NCBI GenBank assembly: GCA_018831195.1
Contig: JAHJDP010000095.1
Span: 1 to 64,000, forward strand
From: Candidatus Eisenbacteria bacterium
GTDB taxonomy: Bacteria; Eisenbacteria; RBG-16-71-46; CAIMUX01; JAHJDP01
Length of the DNA stretch: 64,000 bases
Reading direction: 5' to 3'
The translations under genes and the position numbers were made by a program. The notes beneath the pieces were generated by a model. The model was given only the letters and a program-made list of their open reading frames with translations. It had not been told where the DNA came from and searched no databases. This document shows positions 40,053-48,676 of this stretch, piece by piece; positions within the stretch are counted from its first letter, which is position 1; every line of letters begins with the position of its first letter.

Positions 40053-40353
40053 GATTCCAGTCCTGTTGGGAATGCGGCCCTCTGGTCCTCGGTGGTCCAC
40101 CCGCTGGATCTCAATGGGCGAACTATCGCTCCGATGAAGTAGAACCCATTTTCGGCCCGCTGTCCACGAGGAAGCGCAGTCTGGCATGAGGGGATCCATG
40201 ACTCAAGGCGAGGGCGCACAGGGGCGAGGGCGCACAGGGGCGAACCCGCCCATCGCAGGGTTCCTCCGGCCAGACTGGAGGTGGAGGGAAAGAATAAACC
40301 CGGAACAGCCCCATGCCATCCCGGATTCATCAGGGTCAGAAGAAAAATTCCTG
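40053..40353. other. 301-bp spacer between symporter and SGNH gene
   Basis: The spacer contains a short tandem repeat (40207-40243). No gene, terminator or clear promoter is visible. Confidence 0.5.
40207..40243. repeat. Short tandem repeat, 16-bp unit, about 2.3 copies
   Basis: A unit close to GGCGAGGGCGCACAGG is repeated head to tail. It is in non-coding DNA between two minus-strand genes. Confidence 0.6.
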
Positions 40354-41736
40354 TCACTCAGATTTTTTAAGAAGCGACGAAAAATCCTTGAGTTGATCGA
40401 GCCCGCTATCCCGGAACCCGTAATGAGACGCTTTGCCGGGCGCCTGTTCGAATCCCACGACATTTTCAACCGCCGCGACATCAACCAGCGGTATGGAAAG
40501 ACCATAGGTTTCATTCAGGGCTTCAATGAAGGCATTGGCAATGAGAGCCTGCCCCTTCTCACTGGAATGTATCCCATCAAGGCTGTAGGCGCTCATCGTG
40601 TTTTGAAAGGGAATCCCTGTTTGCGAATTCACCAGCCATGGGAAAATCGCGTTGGGAAAAGCGAAGTTCTCCGGTATCGGTTCTCCGGGCAGTTGCGATA
40701 GAATCGTGTGGACATCAGCCATGGCCCATCCGCGCGCCTCTGTTTCGGCCGCGATGATTGAGTTGAAACCGTCAACGGATTCTCTTATGAGGGCGGCCTC
40801 TTCACCTGTCAATGTTAAAGCTGCGGAAAGAGTGTCCTGGCTGGCGCCGCTGGAATCCGGAAGATAATCCGGCGTCAATCGCGCCGTGAGAAGGATGTAT
40901 TCTACATCGTCCCCATCACCGTCCAAATCCTCCTCCATATTCCAGCGGATGGTGGAGGAATCGATCATCGTCCCAAGTGGCATTGTTGTGAAATAGGGTA
41001 GGTTGCAGAAGTCGGGAAGATTACCGACGACGACGATGGGAGCCTCCATTGACTCCACCTCATCCAAAACCATGAGAAACAAACCGGACCATAGAGAGGC
41101 CGGGGTGATATTGATTCCGCTCTCCGGCTCTCCCGACATCGCACCGGCCAGAATATGATTTTGTCCGGTCCAGAGTGTCAGCACTTGCGGGGAAAGGGCC
41201 CTCACCTGGTCTATCGCCGTTTGACCGCCCGGGGGCAGACCGGCATTGCGAAGGATTAAATCAAAGAAACTGTTTGTTTGAGATTGACTACTGGCGGCAT
41301 CGGTCGCTTGGAGAAGATCCAGTGTCGTGGCTCCGGGAACGCCGAGGTTATCGTAGGGCACGGGATATGTCGCATTGAGAAGAAGAGCCGCTGGATTCAC
41401 AACATTATCCGCCACTATCAATCCCTGCCCATTGACATAGAGGGCGCCATGCCCCGGCGTGGAACCAATTCCAGGAGAATTCACGAGCGGCATTTGCAGG
41501 GAGCCTCCACCCGCTTGGATTGAAATGAGATTCGGGAAACTGGCGATCTGCCCGGCTTGAATCAACCCGCCATTAATAAATCCCGCCGAGAAGTTATTTC
41601 CCAGTGCACTGATCCGGATTGCATCAGCATTCGTTACGACTTCAGGCGCGGCAGGATTGTCGGGACTGCATCCCATGCTTGCCAGACAAAGCGCCGCCAA
41701 GGCGCCAGTCAAAATAGAAAACACGCTGCGCATCAT
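40354..41736 (-). CDS. SGNH-hydrolase-like outer-membrane lipoprotein, altered block I
   Basis: 460 aa. The lipoprotein signal ends LCLASMGC, with the lipobox cysteine at residue 23. The block I region reads ISALGNNFSAGFINGG, aligning with GNSLTAG-type sequences of lipases paired with FadL-like porins in Bacteroidetes. Here asparagine stands at the catalytic serine position. Later blocks are recognisable: VLTLWTGQNH, VVVGNLPDFCNLPYF and SLDGIHSSEKGQALIAN with the Asp and His. The protein is either inactive or uses the serine two residues on. It starts 11 bp after the FadL-like gene on the same strand. Confidence 0.8.
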   Translation of the reverse strand: MMRSVFSILTGALAALCLASMGCSPDNPAAPEVVTNADAIRISALGNNFSAGFINGGLIQAGQIASFPNLISIQAGGGSLQMPLVNSPGIGSTPGHGALYVNGQGLIVADNVVNPAALLLNATYPVPYDNLGVPGATTLDLLQATDAASSQSQTNSFFDLILRNAGLPPGGQTAIDQVRALSPQVLTLWTGQNHILAGAMSGEPESGINITPASLWSGLFLMVLDEVESMEAPIVVVGNLPDFCNLPYFTTMPLGTMIDSSTIRWNMEEDLDGDGDDVEYILLTARLTPDYLPDSSGASQDTLSAALTLTGEEAALIRESVDGFNSIIAAETEARGWAMADVHTILSQLPGEPIPENFAFPNAIFPWLVNSQTGIPFQNTMSAYSLDGIHSSEKGQALIANAFIEALNETYGLSIPLVDVAAVENVVGFEQAPGKASHYGFRDSGLDQLKDFSSLLKKSE

Positions 41737-41747
41737 CGTCCCTCCTG

Positions 41748-43064
41748 CTAGAAGTGGTAAGTTAAGCCTAGTGTCGGTATATGTGCGATATTTTTATAGA
41801 CACCATCAAAGCCGTCATAATTGAAGCCTTCGCCATTCACAACCGTTGATCTCTCCTCAAAGGTAACCAACATATATCCAGCCGTGATTTCCATTTTATG
41901 CATCGTATATGTTAATCCAAGGCTGTAATCCCAACGGTTGGCGTCGGCCAGGAGGGGGCTGACGCTTCCTATAGGTTGAGGATTATTGTCATATGCCAAT
42001 CCCCCCATGAAGCGGAAGGACTCTGATATAATATATTCAGCACCGAATCGCCATTCCTGGCCGTCTTGGTAGTCCTCACGCAGTATTGTATTGAGTGCTG
42101 GATTTGAGAATTCGAGCTCCACTTTGTCGAAGGTATGCCAGCCGAACCATACAAAATCGGCCATCAGCGCCAAGCGGTCCGCCGGCATATACCTCATCCC
42201 AATAGACAGAATCGCCGGGTACTTCAGATCACCCCCCACCTTCTGTTTCCGGCCGAGTTGGTTCAATTGAGCGGCGACGGATAAATCCAATGGCTCGATT
42301 CCGGTCGGCAGATGCTTGAGGTCCCCATCCTGATCTTCGAAGGTATTCGTTACGCCGCCTTTGAAATTGACGCCAAAACTAAACCTTTCACTGGGGCGGA
42401 TCATGAGAGCCGCCGCGGGGGCGACGGAAAGTCCGCTCGTGCCCTCCAGATCGACCTTGATAACATTGTAAGCTGTGCCGTCGGTTCCAAAACTCTGCGT
42501 TAATATCTTTTCCAATTTAAGGGTGCTGACGACAAAATGGACTCCGGCGGAGAAGGCAATGGAAGAGTGAGGCCGGAAGGTTATAACAGGACTGATGTAA
42601 TAACTGCGAATCTGGGAATTCGTGCTCAGTGTCCGCCCGGGAAATGTCTCGGGATCATCCCAATCCACACCTAATCCGAAGGGAGTAAAAAAACCAACAC
42701 CACCCGACCACCGCTCATTATGGCGATAACTCATATAGAGACCGGTCGGCATATAGATTCTGTCAGCTGTCTGAGACTCCACATCGCCCGGATAAAGACC
42801 CACTGTCGCACCGGAGGCCCGGGTGAACTTTGAAATCGGCGCAATAGGCGAGACATTCGCTGAAACAGCAATCCCCCTATTCAGCCATCCGATACCGGCC
42901 GGATTGTAAAACAGGGCCGTCGGGTCATCCGCGGTCGCTGTGAAAGCCCCACCCAATGAGGTGGCCCGGCTTCCCATTTCATAAATATTAAATCCGCCGG
43001 CATGGGAATCGTTCCACATCCCCAGAGCCAATAAGATAGAGCCCAAGATCAGGATCCGCTTCAA
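41748..43064 (-). CDS. FadL/OmpP1-like outer-membrane transporter
   Basis: 438 aa from a TTG start at 43064, chosen because AAGGAGG lies 5 nt upstream and a signal peptide begins directly (KRILILGSILLALGMWNDSHA). The frame extends to 43250, but those residues are not signal-like. The mature start GGFNIYEMGSRATSLGGAFTA and ADDPTALFYNPAGIGWL are the FadL family signature. The rest is an alternating amphipathic beta-barrel of about 14 strands, ending LGLTYHF with a terminal aromatic typical of outer-membrane proteins. The family imports long-chain fatty acids or other hydrophobics. Its neighbours, an acyl-CoA ligase and an SGNH lipoprotein, fit that role. Confidence 0.9.
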   Translation of the reverse strand: MKRILILGSILLALGMWNDSHAGGFNIYEMGSRATSLGGAFTATADDPTALFYNPAGIGWLNRGIAVSANVSPIAPISKFTRASGATVGLYPGDVESQTADRIYMPTGLYMSYRHNERWSGGVGFFTPFGLGVDWDDPETFPGRTLSTNSQIRSYYISPVITFRPHSSIAFSAGVHFVVSTLKLEKILTQSFGTDGTAYNVIKVDLEGTSGLSVAPAAALMIRPSERFSFGVNFKGGVTNTFEDQDGDLKHLPTGIEPLDLSVAAQLNQLGRKQKVGGDLKYPAILSIGMRYMPADRLALMADFVWFGWHTFDKVELEFSNPALNTILREDYQDGQEWRFGAEYIISESFRFMGGLAYDNNPQPIGSVSPLLADANRWDYSLGLTYTMHKMEITAGYMLVTFEERSTVVNGEGFNYDGFDGVYKNIAHIPTLGLTYHF

Positions 43065-43228
43065 AACGACCTCCTTCAGCCTAGTAACGGTCGATGTCAC
43101 CCCAACCTCTACCCAACAGATCTCTTCTAGATCTATCCACCGATAACCATCTTCCACTCGGATTGAGCTGGACCACAAAGATAAGCTGCTCCAGTTGGCG
43201 GCAAGGGCCATCGACCGGCATCCGATTT

Positions 43229-44935
43229 TTAGTCGATCTCCCTGTGGCATTTCTGAATTTCAGCCAATTCCTCTTCCCGCAAGACGCGGCGCAGAAATTT
43301 CAGGATGCCGCTCTTGGGCAACGTCTCTCTAAAATCAATAAGTCTTGGAACCTTGTAGGCCGCCAATTGCTTCTTGCAATAACTGATAATCTCTTCTTCG
43401 GTGACTGTCTCGCCGGGTTTGAGAACGACAAAAGATTTGACCGTTTCGCCGCGTTTCGGATCCGGAACCCCGATGGTGCAGGCCTCAGTTATAGCAGGAT
43501 GTTCCATGAGGATGCTGTCGATTTCATCCGGATAGATATTGTAGCCGCTGGCGAGAATCATGTCTTTCTTGCGACCCACAATTGTCACAAAACCATCCTC
43601 ATCCATCATGGCCAAATCGCCTGTGTGAAGCCAGCCGTTCCTCAAAGCCTGGGCTGTCTCTTCCGGGTTGTTATAATACCCTTGCATGATTTGGGGTCCC
43701 CGGACAATAAGTTCCCCCTCTTCACCGGGAGCACATTCCCCGATTCCATTATTCGTATCAACAATTTTCGCGTCAGTGCCTGGAACAGGGATCCCGATAC
43801 TCCCGGCCTTTCGCTTTCCACCCAATGGATTTGCGTGCGTCAAGGGCGACGCCTCGGTAAGTCCGTAACCTTCGACGAGCTTCCCACCGGTCAATTCTTC
43901 AAACCGCTGAAGCGTATCAATCGGAAGAGGCGCACCCCCGGCAAAGCTCCACTTGAGGCTTCTGACATCCTTCCTACTAATCTTTGAATAGGAATTGATC
44001 GCTTTAAAAATGGCTGGGACCGCCGGGAAGAGCGTGACCCTGTGTTTTTTAATATTCTTGATAATAATGGGAATGTCTCTGGGATTCGGCATAACGACCA
44101 TTGTGGCCCCGGCAAAGATGGGAAGCAGCAGAGCGACGGTGAATCCGAAAATGTGAAACTGAGGCAGCACCGATAGAAAGACCTCGCCTCCATCCTTAAG
44201 CCCCGGAAACCAAAAATGCATTTGCTGAACATTATATGAGAGGTTTCCGTGGGTTAGAATAGCTCCCTTGGATCGCCCTGTCGTTCCCCCCGTATATTGA
44301 AGCAAAGCGGCATCATCCATGCGGATGACCGGGCGCGGCGGGCAAGCCGGGCTCCATCGAATGAGCGATTTAAAACTATGGAATTCAGGGCCGCGCGGCA
44401 TCCTGGTCAGCAGCGAGGGTCTTCGGCGCCGAAGTTTTAGCGCCGCCAGCGGGCGGACAGGAAAGGAGAGATAATCGGGTATGGAAGCCACGATATAGTG
44501 CCGTATCGTAAGATTATTGTGAATCTGAGCTATATGCCGATTGTACAAAAAATCAGTCGTGATAACGACCGTGCATTCCGCATCCGTCCATTGTTCCTCG
44601 AGTTCACGCGAAACATTGAGAGGATTGGTCATCACAACCTGGGCTCCGAGAGAGAGCACCGCCATAACCGAGATAGCTGTCTGCGGGAGATTGGGAAGAT
44701 GTATCGCAACGCGGGAGTCCCTGACGACTCCGAGAGCCGTCAGGGCCGTTGCCAGCCGGTCCACATGGTCTTTAAGCCTGCCGTACGTTAGATTCTGATT
44801 GAGAAAAATCGTCGCCGGACGGGACGGGAAGCGGGAAGCAGCGCGTTCCAGAAAAGATGGCAGCGGCAATTCTTCAAAATCCGGGCGGATCGGAACACCC
44901 TTATCGTAGAATCTATACCAGCTCTTCTCAGGCAT
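43229..44935 (-). CDS. fadD: Long-chain fatty acid--CoA ligase
   Basis: 568 aa AMP-forming ligase. The P-loop-like motif is LLQYTGGTTGRSKGAILTHGN, followed by GYGLTEASPLTHAN, GWLHTGDLAMMDEDGFVTI and GRKKDMILASGYNIYPDEID. The C-terminal lysine region is LPKSGILKFLRRVLREEE. It would activate fatty acids to acyl-CoA at the inner membrane. Length and motifs match FadD-type long-chain enzymes, though medium-chain substrates cannot be excluded. It follows the STAS gene by 21 bp and precedes the FadL-like gene by about 160 bp, suggesting an uptake-and-activation group. Confidence 0.93.
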   Translation of the reverse strand: MPEKSWYRFYDKGVPIRPDFEELPLPSFLERAASRFPSRPATIFLNQNLTYGRLKDHVDRLATALTALGVVRDSRVAIHLPNLPQTAISVMAVLSLGAQVVMTNPLNVSRELEEQWTDAECTVVITTDFLYNRHIAQIHNNLTIRHYIVASIPDYLSFPVRPLAALKLRRRRPSLLTRMPRGPEFHSFKSLIRWSPACPPRPVIRMDDAALLQYTGGTTGRSKGAILTHGNLSYNVQQMHFWFPGLKDGGEVFLSVLPQFHIFGFTVALLLPIFAGATMVVMPNPRDIPIIIKNIKKHRVTLFPAVPAIFKAINSYSKISRKDVRSLKWSFAGGAPLPIDTLQRFEELTGGKLVEGYGLTEASPLTHANPLGGKRKAGSIGIPVPGTDAKIVDTNNGIGECAPGEEGELIVRGPQIMQGYYNNPEETAQALRNGWLHTGDLAMMDEDGFVTIVGRKKDMILASGYNIYPDEIDSILMEHPAITEACTIGVPDPKRGETVKSFVVLKPGETVTEEEIISYCKKQLAAYKVPRLIDFRETLPKSGILKFLRRVLREEELAEIQKCHREID

Positions 44936-44956
44936 CCTTCGACCGCGCTGGAGCGG

Positions 44957-45322
44957 TTAATCCTTCATTCCATTGAAGGCTTCCAATTCCAGAGTATAAT
45001 GATTCATCACGCTGAGAAGACCCACCAGCTTCAATAGGGTGAGAACACGATTGGACGCGCCAACGAGACACATCCGCCCACCAGCGTTTGTGACGGATGT
45101 ATAACTAGCGGCCAAGATCCCAACACCGGCGCTTGTCACATGCTCACATTTCTCAAGATTGATGATCAGACAGGAGCCGCCGCGGCGAACATCTTGGCGC
45201 AGAGTATCCAGAAAATCGAAGCAGTCTTTTCGATCGGTGAGAACACCTGATAAGCGATATACAACCGCCTCGGGATCTTCATGCTCTATCCTCTCGACTT
45301 CCAATTTCTCCCAGGATGACAT
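44957..45322 (-). CDS. STAS-domain protein (anti-anti-sigma-factor-like)
   Basis: 121 aa, a single STAS domain with the pattern VYRLSGVLTDRKDCFDFLD, LIINLEKCEHVTSAGVGIL and GGRMCLVGASNRVLTLLKLVGL. The serine in CEHVTSAGVG sits where SpoIIAA-type antagonists are phosphorylated. No partner kinase or phosphatase is adjacent, so the target is unknown. GGAGGGG precedes the ATG. It is the first gene of the minus-strand run leading to fadD; whether it regulates lipid use or is only co-transcribed is open. Confidence 0.88.
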   Translation of the reverse strand: MSSWEKLEVERIEHEDPEAVVYRLSGVLTDRKDCFDFLDTLRQDVRRGGSCLIINLEKCEHVTSAGVGILAASYTSVTNAGGRMCLVGASNRVLTLLKLVGLLSVMNHYTLELEAFNGMKD

Positions 45323-45670
45323 CGTTGACCCCTCCCCGCAGTCTCTCAGGCATCGGTGTTTACGCTTGTAACATTCTATCGCATCCTAAATTCAAGTCAA
45401 ACTCAGACTGGCACGAATCTTAGCATCTTGTTTTTTACAGAGCAATTCCGAACCCCCACCTATGAACTTGTCAGAATCCCGGGACTTTGTGAGGACACTG
45501 CGGGAAGAAAATACATGGTCCTTTTTATCATCAGCCGATAATCTTTGGCTTGCATTGTTGGTTGGTTTCTATTTTATGCTTATTCTGTAAACTTGAATTC
45601 AGCAGATTTGGGTTGCTCAGAGGAAGATCTCCCAAATACGAAAAAAGAATTCTGAATGAGGACTATGACC
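45323..45670. other. Divergent 348-bp intergenic region
   Basis: It separates the STAS gene (minus) from mscS (plus). It holds a plausible plus-strand promoter (45558-45586) and, at 45409-45424, TGGCACG followed by TTAGC. That resembles a sigma-54 promoter but with one extra base between the -24 and -12 elements. No gene was found. Confidence 0.5.
45558..45586 (+). promoter_or_regulatory. Putative sigma-70 promoter of mscS
   Basis: TTGGTT (45558-45563) and TATTCT (45581-45586) are 17 bp apart. The -10 matches those of the two PEP-CTERM genes. It implies a leader of about 80 nt. Confidence 0.45.
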
Positions 45671-46477
45671 ATGGAAAACACAATGGATACCCTTGTCAAA
45701 TTCGCGACGACCTCAGGATTAAGGGTCATCGGCGCGATCCTCATCTTCATTGCCGGTCGCATCTTTGCCGGTATGGCCAGAAGACTTGTGCACAAGACTC
45801 TGACCCGCACCGAAACCGATCCCACCCTGATCTCTTTTCTCTGCACGCTGACCTATGCGGCCATTCTTGTCTTCACGGTTCTGGCGATCCTTGCGAAATT
45901 CGGAATCCAGACCGCATCCTTCGTCGCCGTCCTCGGCGCCGCTGGTTTCGCCGTAGGGTTCGCGTTGCAAGGATCTCTTGGAAATTTCGCCGCCGGTATC
46001 ATGCTGCTCATCTTCCGTCCTTTCAAGACCGGAGACTTCATTGAAGCGGCGGGAACGGCTGGAACAGTCAAGGATGTTCAATTGTTCAATACCGTTCTTG
46101 CAACACCGGACAATGTGAAAATCATCATTCCCAACGGAAAACTCTACGGCGATATTATCAAGAATTATTCAGCCTTTGATATAAGACGCGTCGATCTTGT
46201 GATTGGAATCGGATATGGTTCATCCATTCAGGCGGCGTTTGATGCCGTAACCGGGTTGATCAAAGCCGACAGCCGGATCCTCAAAGATCCTGAGCATCAG
46301 ATCGCCGTCACCGAGCTTGCCGATTCATCCGTCAATCTGGTTATTCGAACCTGGGTGAATAAGGTCGATTATTGGAACGTGAAATTCGATCTGCAGCGTT
46401 CCATCAAAGAGACATTCGACGAGAAGGGGATAGAGATTCCTTTCCCTCAAAGAGTTGTTCATATGGTGTCGTCATAA
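45671..46477 (+). CDS. mscS: Small-conductance mechanosensitive channel (MscS family)
   Basis: 268 aa from ATG 45671, chosen because GAGG lies 9 nt upstream; in-frame ATGs at 45656 and 45665 also exist. Three membrane helices are visible. TM3 carries the glycine/alanine-rich pore sequence VAVLGAAGFAVGFALQGSLGNFAAG, with the MscS-type GNFA and the bend region. A beta domain follows (FKTGDFIEAAGTAGTVKDV, then IPNGKLYGDIIKNYS). The terminal RTWVNKVDYWNVKFDLQRSI and EIPFPQRVV are typical. It releases osmolytes on hypo-osmotic shock. It is followed after 13 bp by a DUF3078 gene, probably in one operon. Confidence 0.95.
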   Translation: MENTMDTLVKFATTSGLRVIGAILIFIAGRIFAGMARRLVHKTLTRTETDPTLISFLCTLTYAAILVFTVLAILAKFGIQTASFVAVLGAAGFAVGFALQGSLGNFAAGIMLLIFRPFKTGDFIEAAGTAGTVKDVQLFNTVLATPDNVKIIIPNGKLYGDIIKNYSAFDIRRVDLVIGIGYGSSIQAAFDAVTGLIKADSRILKDPEHQIAVTELADSSVNLVIRTWVNKVDYWNVKFDLQRSIKETFDEKGIEIPFPQRVVHMVSS

Positions 46478-46490
46478 AGGAGGCTATTGA

Positions 46491-47558
46491 ATGAAGTCTA
46501 TTTTCAGGGTCTGTCAGAAGGGATTCCGCATCTTCGGCCTCGTTCTCTTAGTCGCCGCCGCGGGGTTGCAGAACACCCAGGCCGAGGAGAAGGAAATCGA
46601 GGTCGGTAAATGGTATCCCACGCTCGAGAGCGGCATCACCATGACTCAGAGCTCCTACAGCGACAATTGGTCGGGGGGCGACGAAGGCTCGATCGTGTGG
46701 ACATTTATCACCAATGCCACGCTCGAGAATCAACTCAATCCAAAGACCAATTGGAACAATGAGCTGAAGCTCGCCTATGGGCAGACCCTTCAGCAATCGA
46801 TGCGGGACAATGGGGAGAAGAAATGGGATCGGCCTGAGAAGTCAACAGATCTCCTCAGTTTCGAAACGATCTTTCGTTTCACCATGGGTTGGGCGGTCGA
46901 TCCCTTTATTTCAGGCAGGTTCGAGAGCCAGTTCCAGGATGCGTCCGATCCGTGCGGAAGAACTCTTGCCTTGAACCCATTGAAGTTCAAGGAGTCGGTC
47001 GGTTTTGCCAGGCACTTCATCAATGAAGAGGAGCGCTCCTTATTGAGCCGTTTCGGTTTTGCGCTGCGCCAAAACTCCCGCAAACTCTTTGTCCAAGCCT
47101 GTTCTAATGCCCCCTCCCTCTCTAATGAAACAAAATCGGAAACATCAATGGACGGCGGTATTGAATGGGTCACCGACTACAATACGAAGATCCTGGAGAA
47201 CCGCGTCTCTTGGACCTCCAAGTTGACGCTCTATCAGCCGATCTTCTACTCGGGGAATGATAAATTCGACGATTTATCAGTCGAGATGCTGGAAGCGGCC
47301 GGTCTAGCTTCAGATATCGGTGATTTCACCACGGTGATCGACGCTGATTGGGAAAATGTTTTCACCACTCAGATCACGAAACTGATTTCCGTGAATCTCT
47401 ACATGAGATGGATCTACGACAAGTATGACAACTCCGTTCCTCCTGTCTTGACGGATGACGGCGGGCTGAAGAATCCGGCGGATATCAAAGCTGCGGTCAG
47501 AAAATCCGGGCAATTCAAGGAAACTCTGGCGCTGGGGCTGACATATAGATTCTTCTAG
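46491..47558 (+). CDS. DUF3078 outer-membrane beta-barrel protein
   Basis: 355 aa. A signal peptide (about 1-30, ending NTQA) precedes KWYPTLESGITMTQSSYSDN and WSGGDEGSIVWTF, the DUF3078 pattern known mainly from Bacteroidetes-type genomes. The rest alternates polar and aromatic residues like a beta-barrel and ends ETLALGLTYRFF with a terminal aromatic. The function of the family is not known to me. AAAGGAGG overlaps the 13-bp gap after mscS. A strong hairpin terminator follows at 47590. Confidence 0.85.
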   Translation: MKSIFRVCQKGFRIFGLVLLVAAAGLQNTQAEEKEIEVGKWYPTLESGITMTQSSYSDNWSGGDEGSIVWTFITNATLENQLNPKTNWNNELKLAYGQTLQQSMRDNGEKKWDRPEKSTDLLSFETIFRFTMGWAVDPFISGRFESQFQDASDPCGRTLALNPLKFKESVGFARHFINEEERSLLSRFGFALRQNSRKLFVQACSNAPSLSNETKSETSMDGGIEWVTDYNTKILENRVSWTSKLTLYQPIFYSGNDKFDDLSVEMLEAAGLASDIGDFTTVIDADWENVFTTQITKLISVNLYMRWIYDKYDNSVPPVLTDDGGLKNPADIKAAVRKSGQFKETLALGLTYRFF

Positions 47559-47589
47559 AAGCTGGTCCTGTGACTCCGCCGGCCGTTCT

Positions 47590-47624
47590 AAGAAAAGCCG
47601 CCGCCCTTCGCGGCGGCTTTTCTT
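47590..47624. terminator. Rho-independent terminator after the DUF3078 gene
   Basis: AAGAAAAGCCGCCGC (47590-47604) and its perfect complement (47610-47624) enclose a CCTTC loop, with an A-rich/T-rich tail on both sides. It could act in either direction. Confidence 0.92.
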
Positions 47625-47701
47625 GGACTCTAAATCGGTTCGGCTCTGTGTTATCCTGCCAGGAAAGCATCCATCCGATCTTGCGGGAAAGGGAAGGAGA
47701 G

Positions 47702-48400
47702 ATGCGGATCTTATTGATTTTGATCATTCTCATCCTACAACCGGCTCTTGATCTGGCCGCCGCGCCACCGCGCACCTATACATCCAGCCCTTCCCATCTG
47801 TTGGGTGGAGAGCGCCTCGACGACGAATTGATATACCACCACAATGATACTTTTGAAGAAGCCTTTTCGGGATGCTGCGGATGGACTCAACGACCCTACT
47901 TTGGCGCATGGGGAGAGGCTTATGATCTGGGTCCGGGTACGATTCAATGCGCCGTCTATTGGATTACAACAACACTCAATCAATATCAGGGTGAGCTGGC
48001 GGATTGCTACATCTGGGAGGGCGGCATAGACACGGCAACGGGAAACATTCTGGCGCTTGTGCCGGGCGTCGCCTTTGAAAATATCCCGATCTGGCCGGAA
48101 ATTGGGCGCAACGATGTCGAATTCAACCTCCACGTCGAGGGTGAAGTCACCGTTGGTTATTGGGGGGTCTGGCCCGACGCACCTCATGGCTTTTATTGCG
48201 CCGTGGATATGGACGGCCCGGGCGGGCATCCGCTCTGCAATGTCGCCCCCAGCCTCACCGAAGAATCAGGATGGCAGGATCCCCATGATTATTTCTACCC
48301 GGAGCAGCCGATACAATCAATGGGCATTGGTTTAACATTCTCCGCCGATCTCAACCCCGCCCTTTTTCATACATGGGGAGCTATCAAGGCCTTGAGATAG
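47702..48400 (+). CDS. Secreted protein of unknown function
   Basis: 232 aa from ATG 47702, preceded by AAGGAGAG. The longer frame from 47570 runs through the terminator and is rejected. A signal peptide (1-20, LLILIILILQPALDLAAA) precedes a mature domain with cysteine pairs (SGCCGWTQRP, CAVYWITTT, DCYIWEGG). It also has aromatic-rich beta segments such as EVTVGYWGVWPDAPHGFYCAVDMDGPGG. I do not recognise the family. Similar aromatic segments occur in secreted proteins of candidate phyla, but that is impression only. It stands alone between a terminator and tRNA-Asp. Confidence 0.75.
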   Translation: MRILLILIILILQPALDLAAAPPRTYTSSPSHLLGGERLDDELIYHHNDTFEEAFSGCCGWTQRPYFGAWGEAYDLGPGTIQCAVYWITTTLNQYQGELADCYIWEGGIDTATGNILALVPGVAFENIPIWPEIGRNDVEFNLHVEGEVTVGYWGVWPDAPHGFYCAVDMDGPGGHPLCNVAPSLTEESGWQDPHDYFYPEQPIQSMGIGLTFSADLNPALFHTWGAIKALR

Positions 48401-48428
48401 CCGCCTTCAGAATCACTCTATAAAATGG

Positions 48429-48460
48429 AAAGCCCTCCGGCAATAGCGCCGAAGGACTTT
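48429..48460 (+). terminator. Probable terminator after the secreted protein gene
   Basis: AAAGCCCTCCGGC and GCCGAAGGACTTT form a 13-bp stem with two mismatches around a short loop. Only three Ts end the stem, so strength is uncertain. It lies 28 bp after the stop codon. Confidence 0.55.
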
Positions 48461-48471
48461 AACAAGAATGG

Positions 48472-48546
48472 CGGGGCCGACGGGAATCGAACCCGCGACC
48501 TCTGGCTTGACAGGCCAGCGTTCTAACCGGTCTGAACTACGACCCC
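48472..48546 (-). tRNA. tRNA-Asp (anticodon GTC)
   Basis: A 75-nt cloverleaf on the minus strand has acceptor GGGGTCG pairing with CGGCCCC plus discriminator G. The anticodon loop is CTGTCAA, and the T arm is GCGGG-TTCGATT-CCCGT. Unlike the other tRNAs in this window, CCA appears to be encoded directly after the discriminator (48471-48469). Confidence 0.95.
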
Positions 48547-48676
48547 GCACGGAGCGGAGGCTGTCATCTTGGATTCAAAGACTCGACGGCCGATTGATGC
48601 AGACCGTCCCGGGACAGCCAGAAGCCAACCCTAGCAAGCAGGCCCCTGCCCTGTCAAGAACCCATATCCCGGGGTG

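Noticed and set aside
47570-47701. N-terminal extension of the secreted protein at 47702
   Set aside because: It runs through the terminator hairpin at 47590-47624; the ATG at 47702 has a strong ribosome site and a signal peptide.
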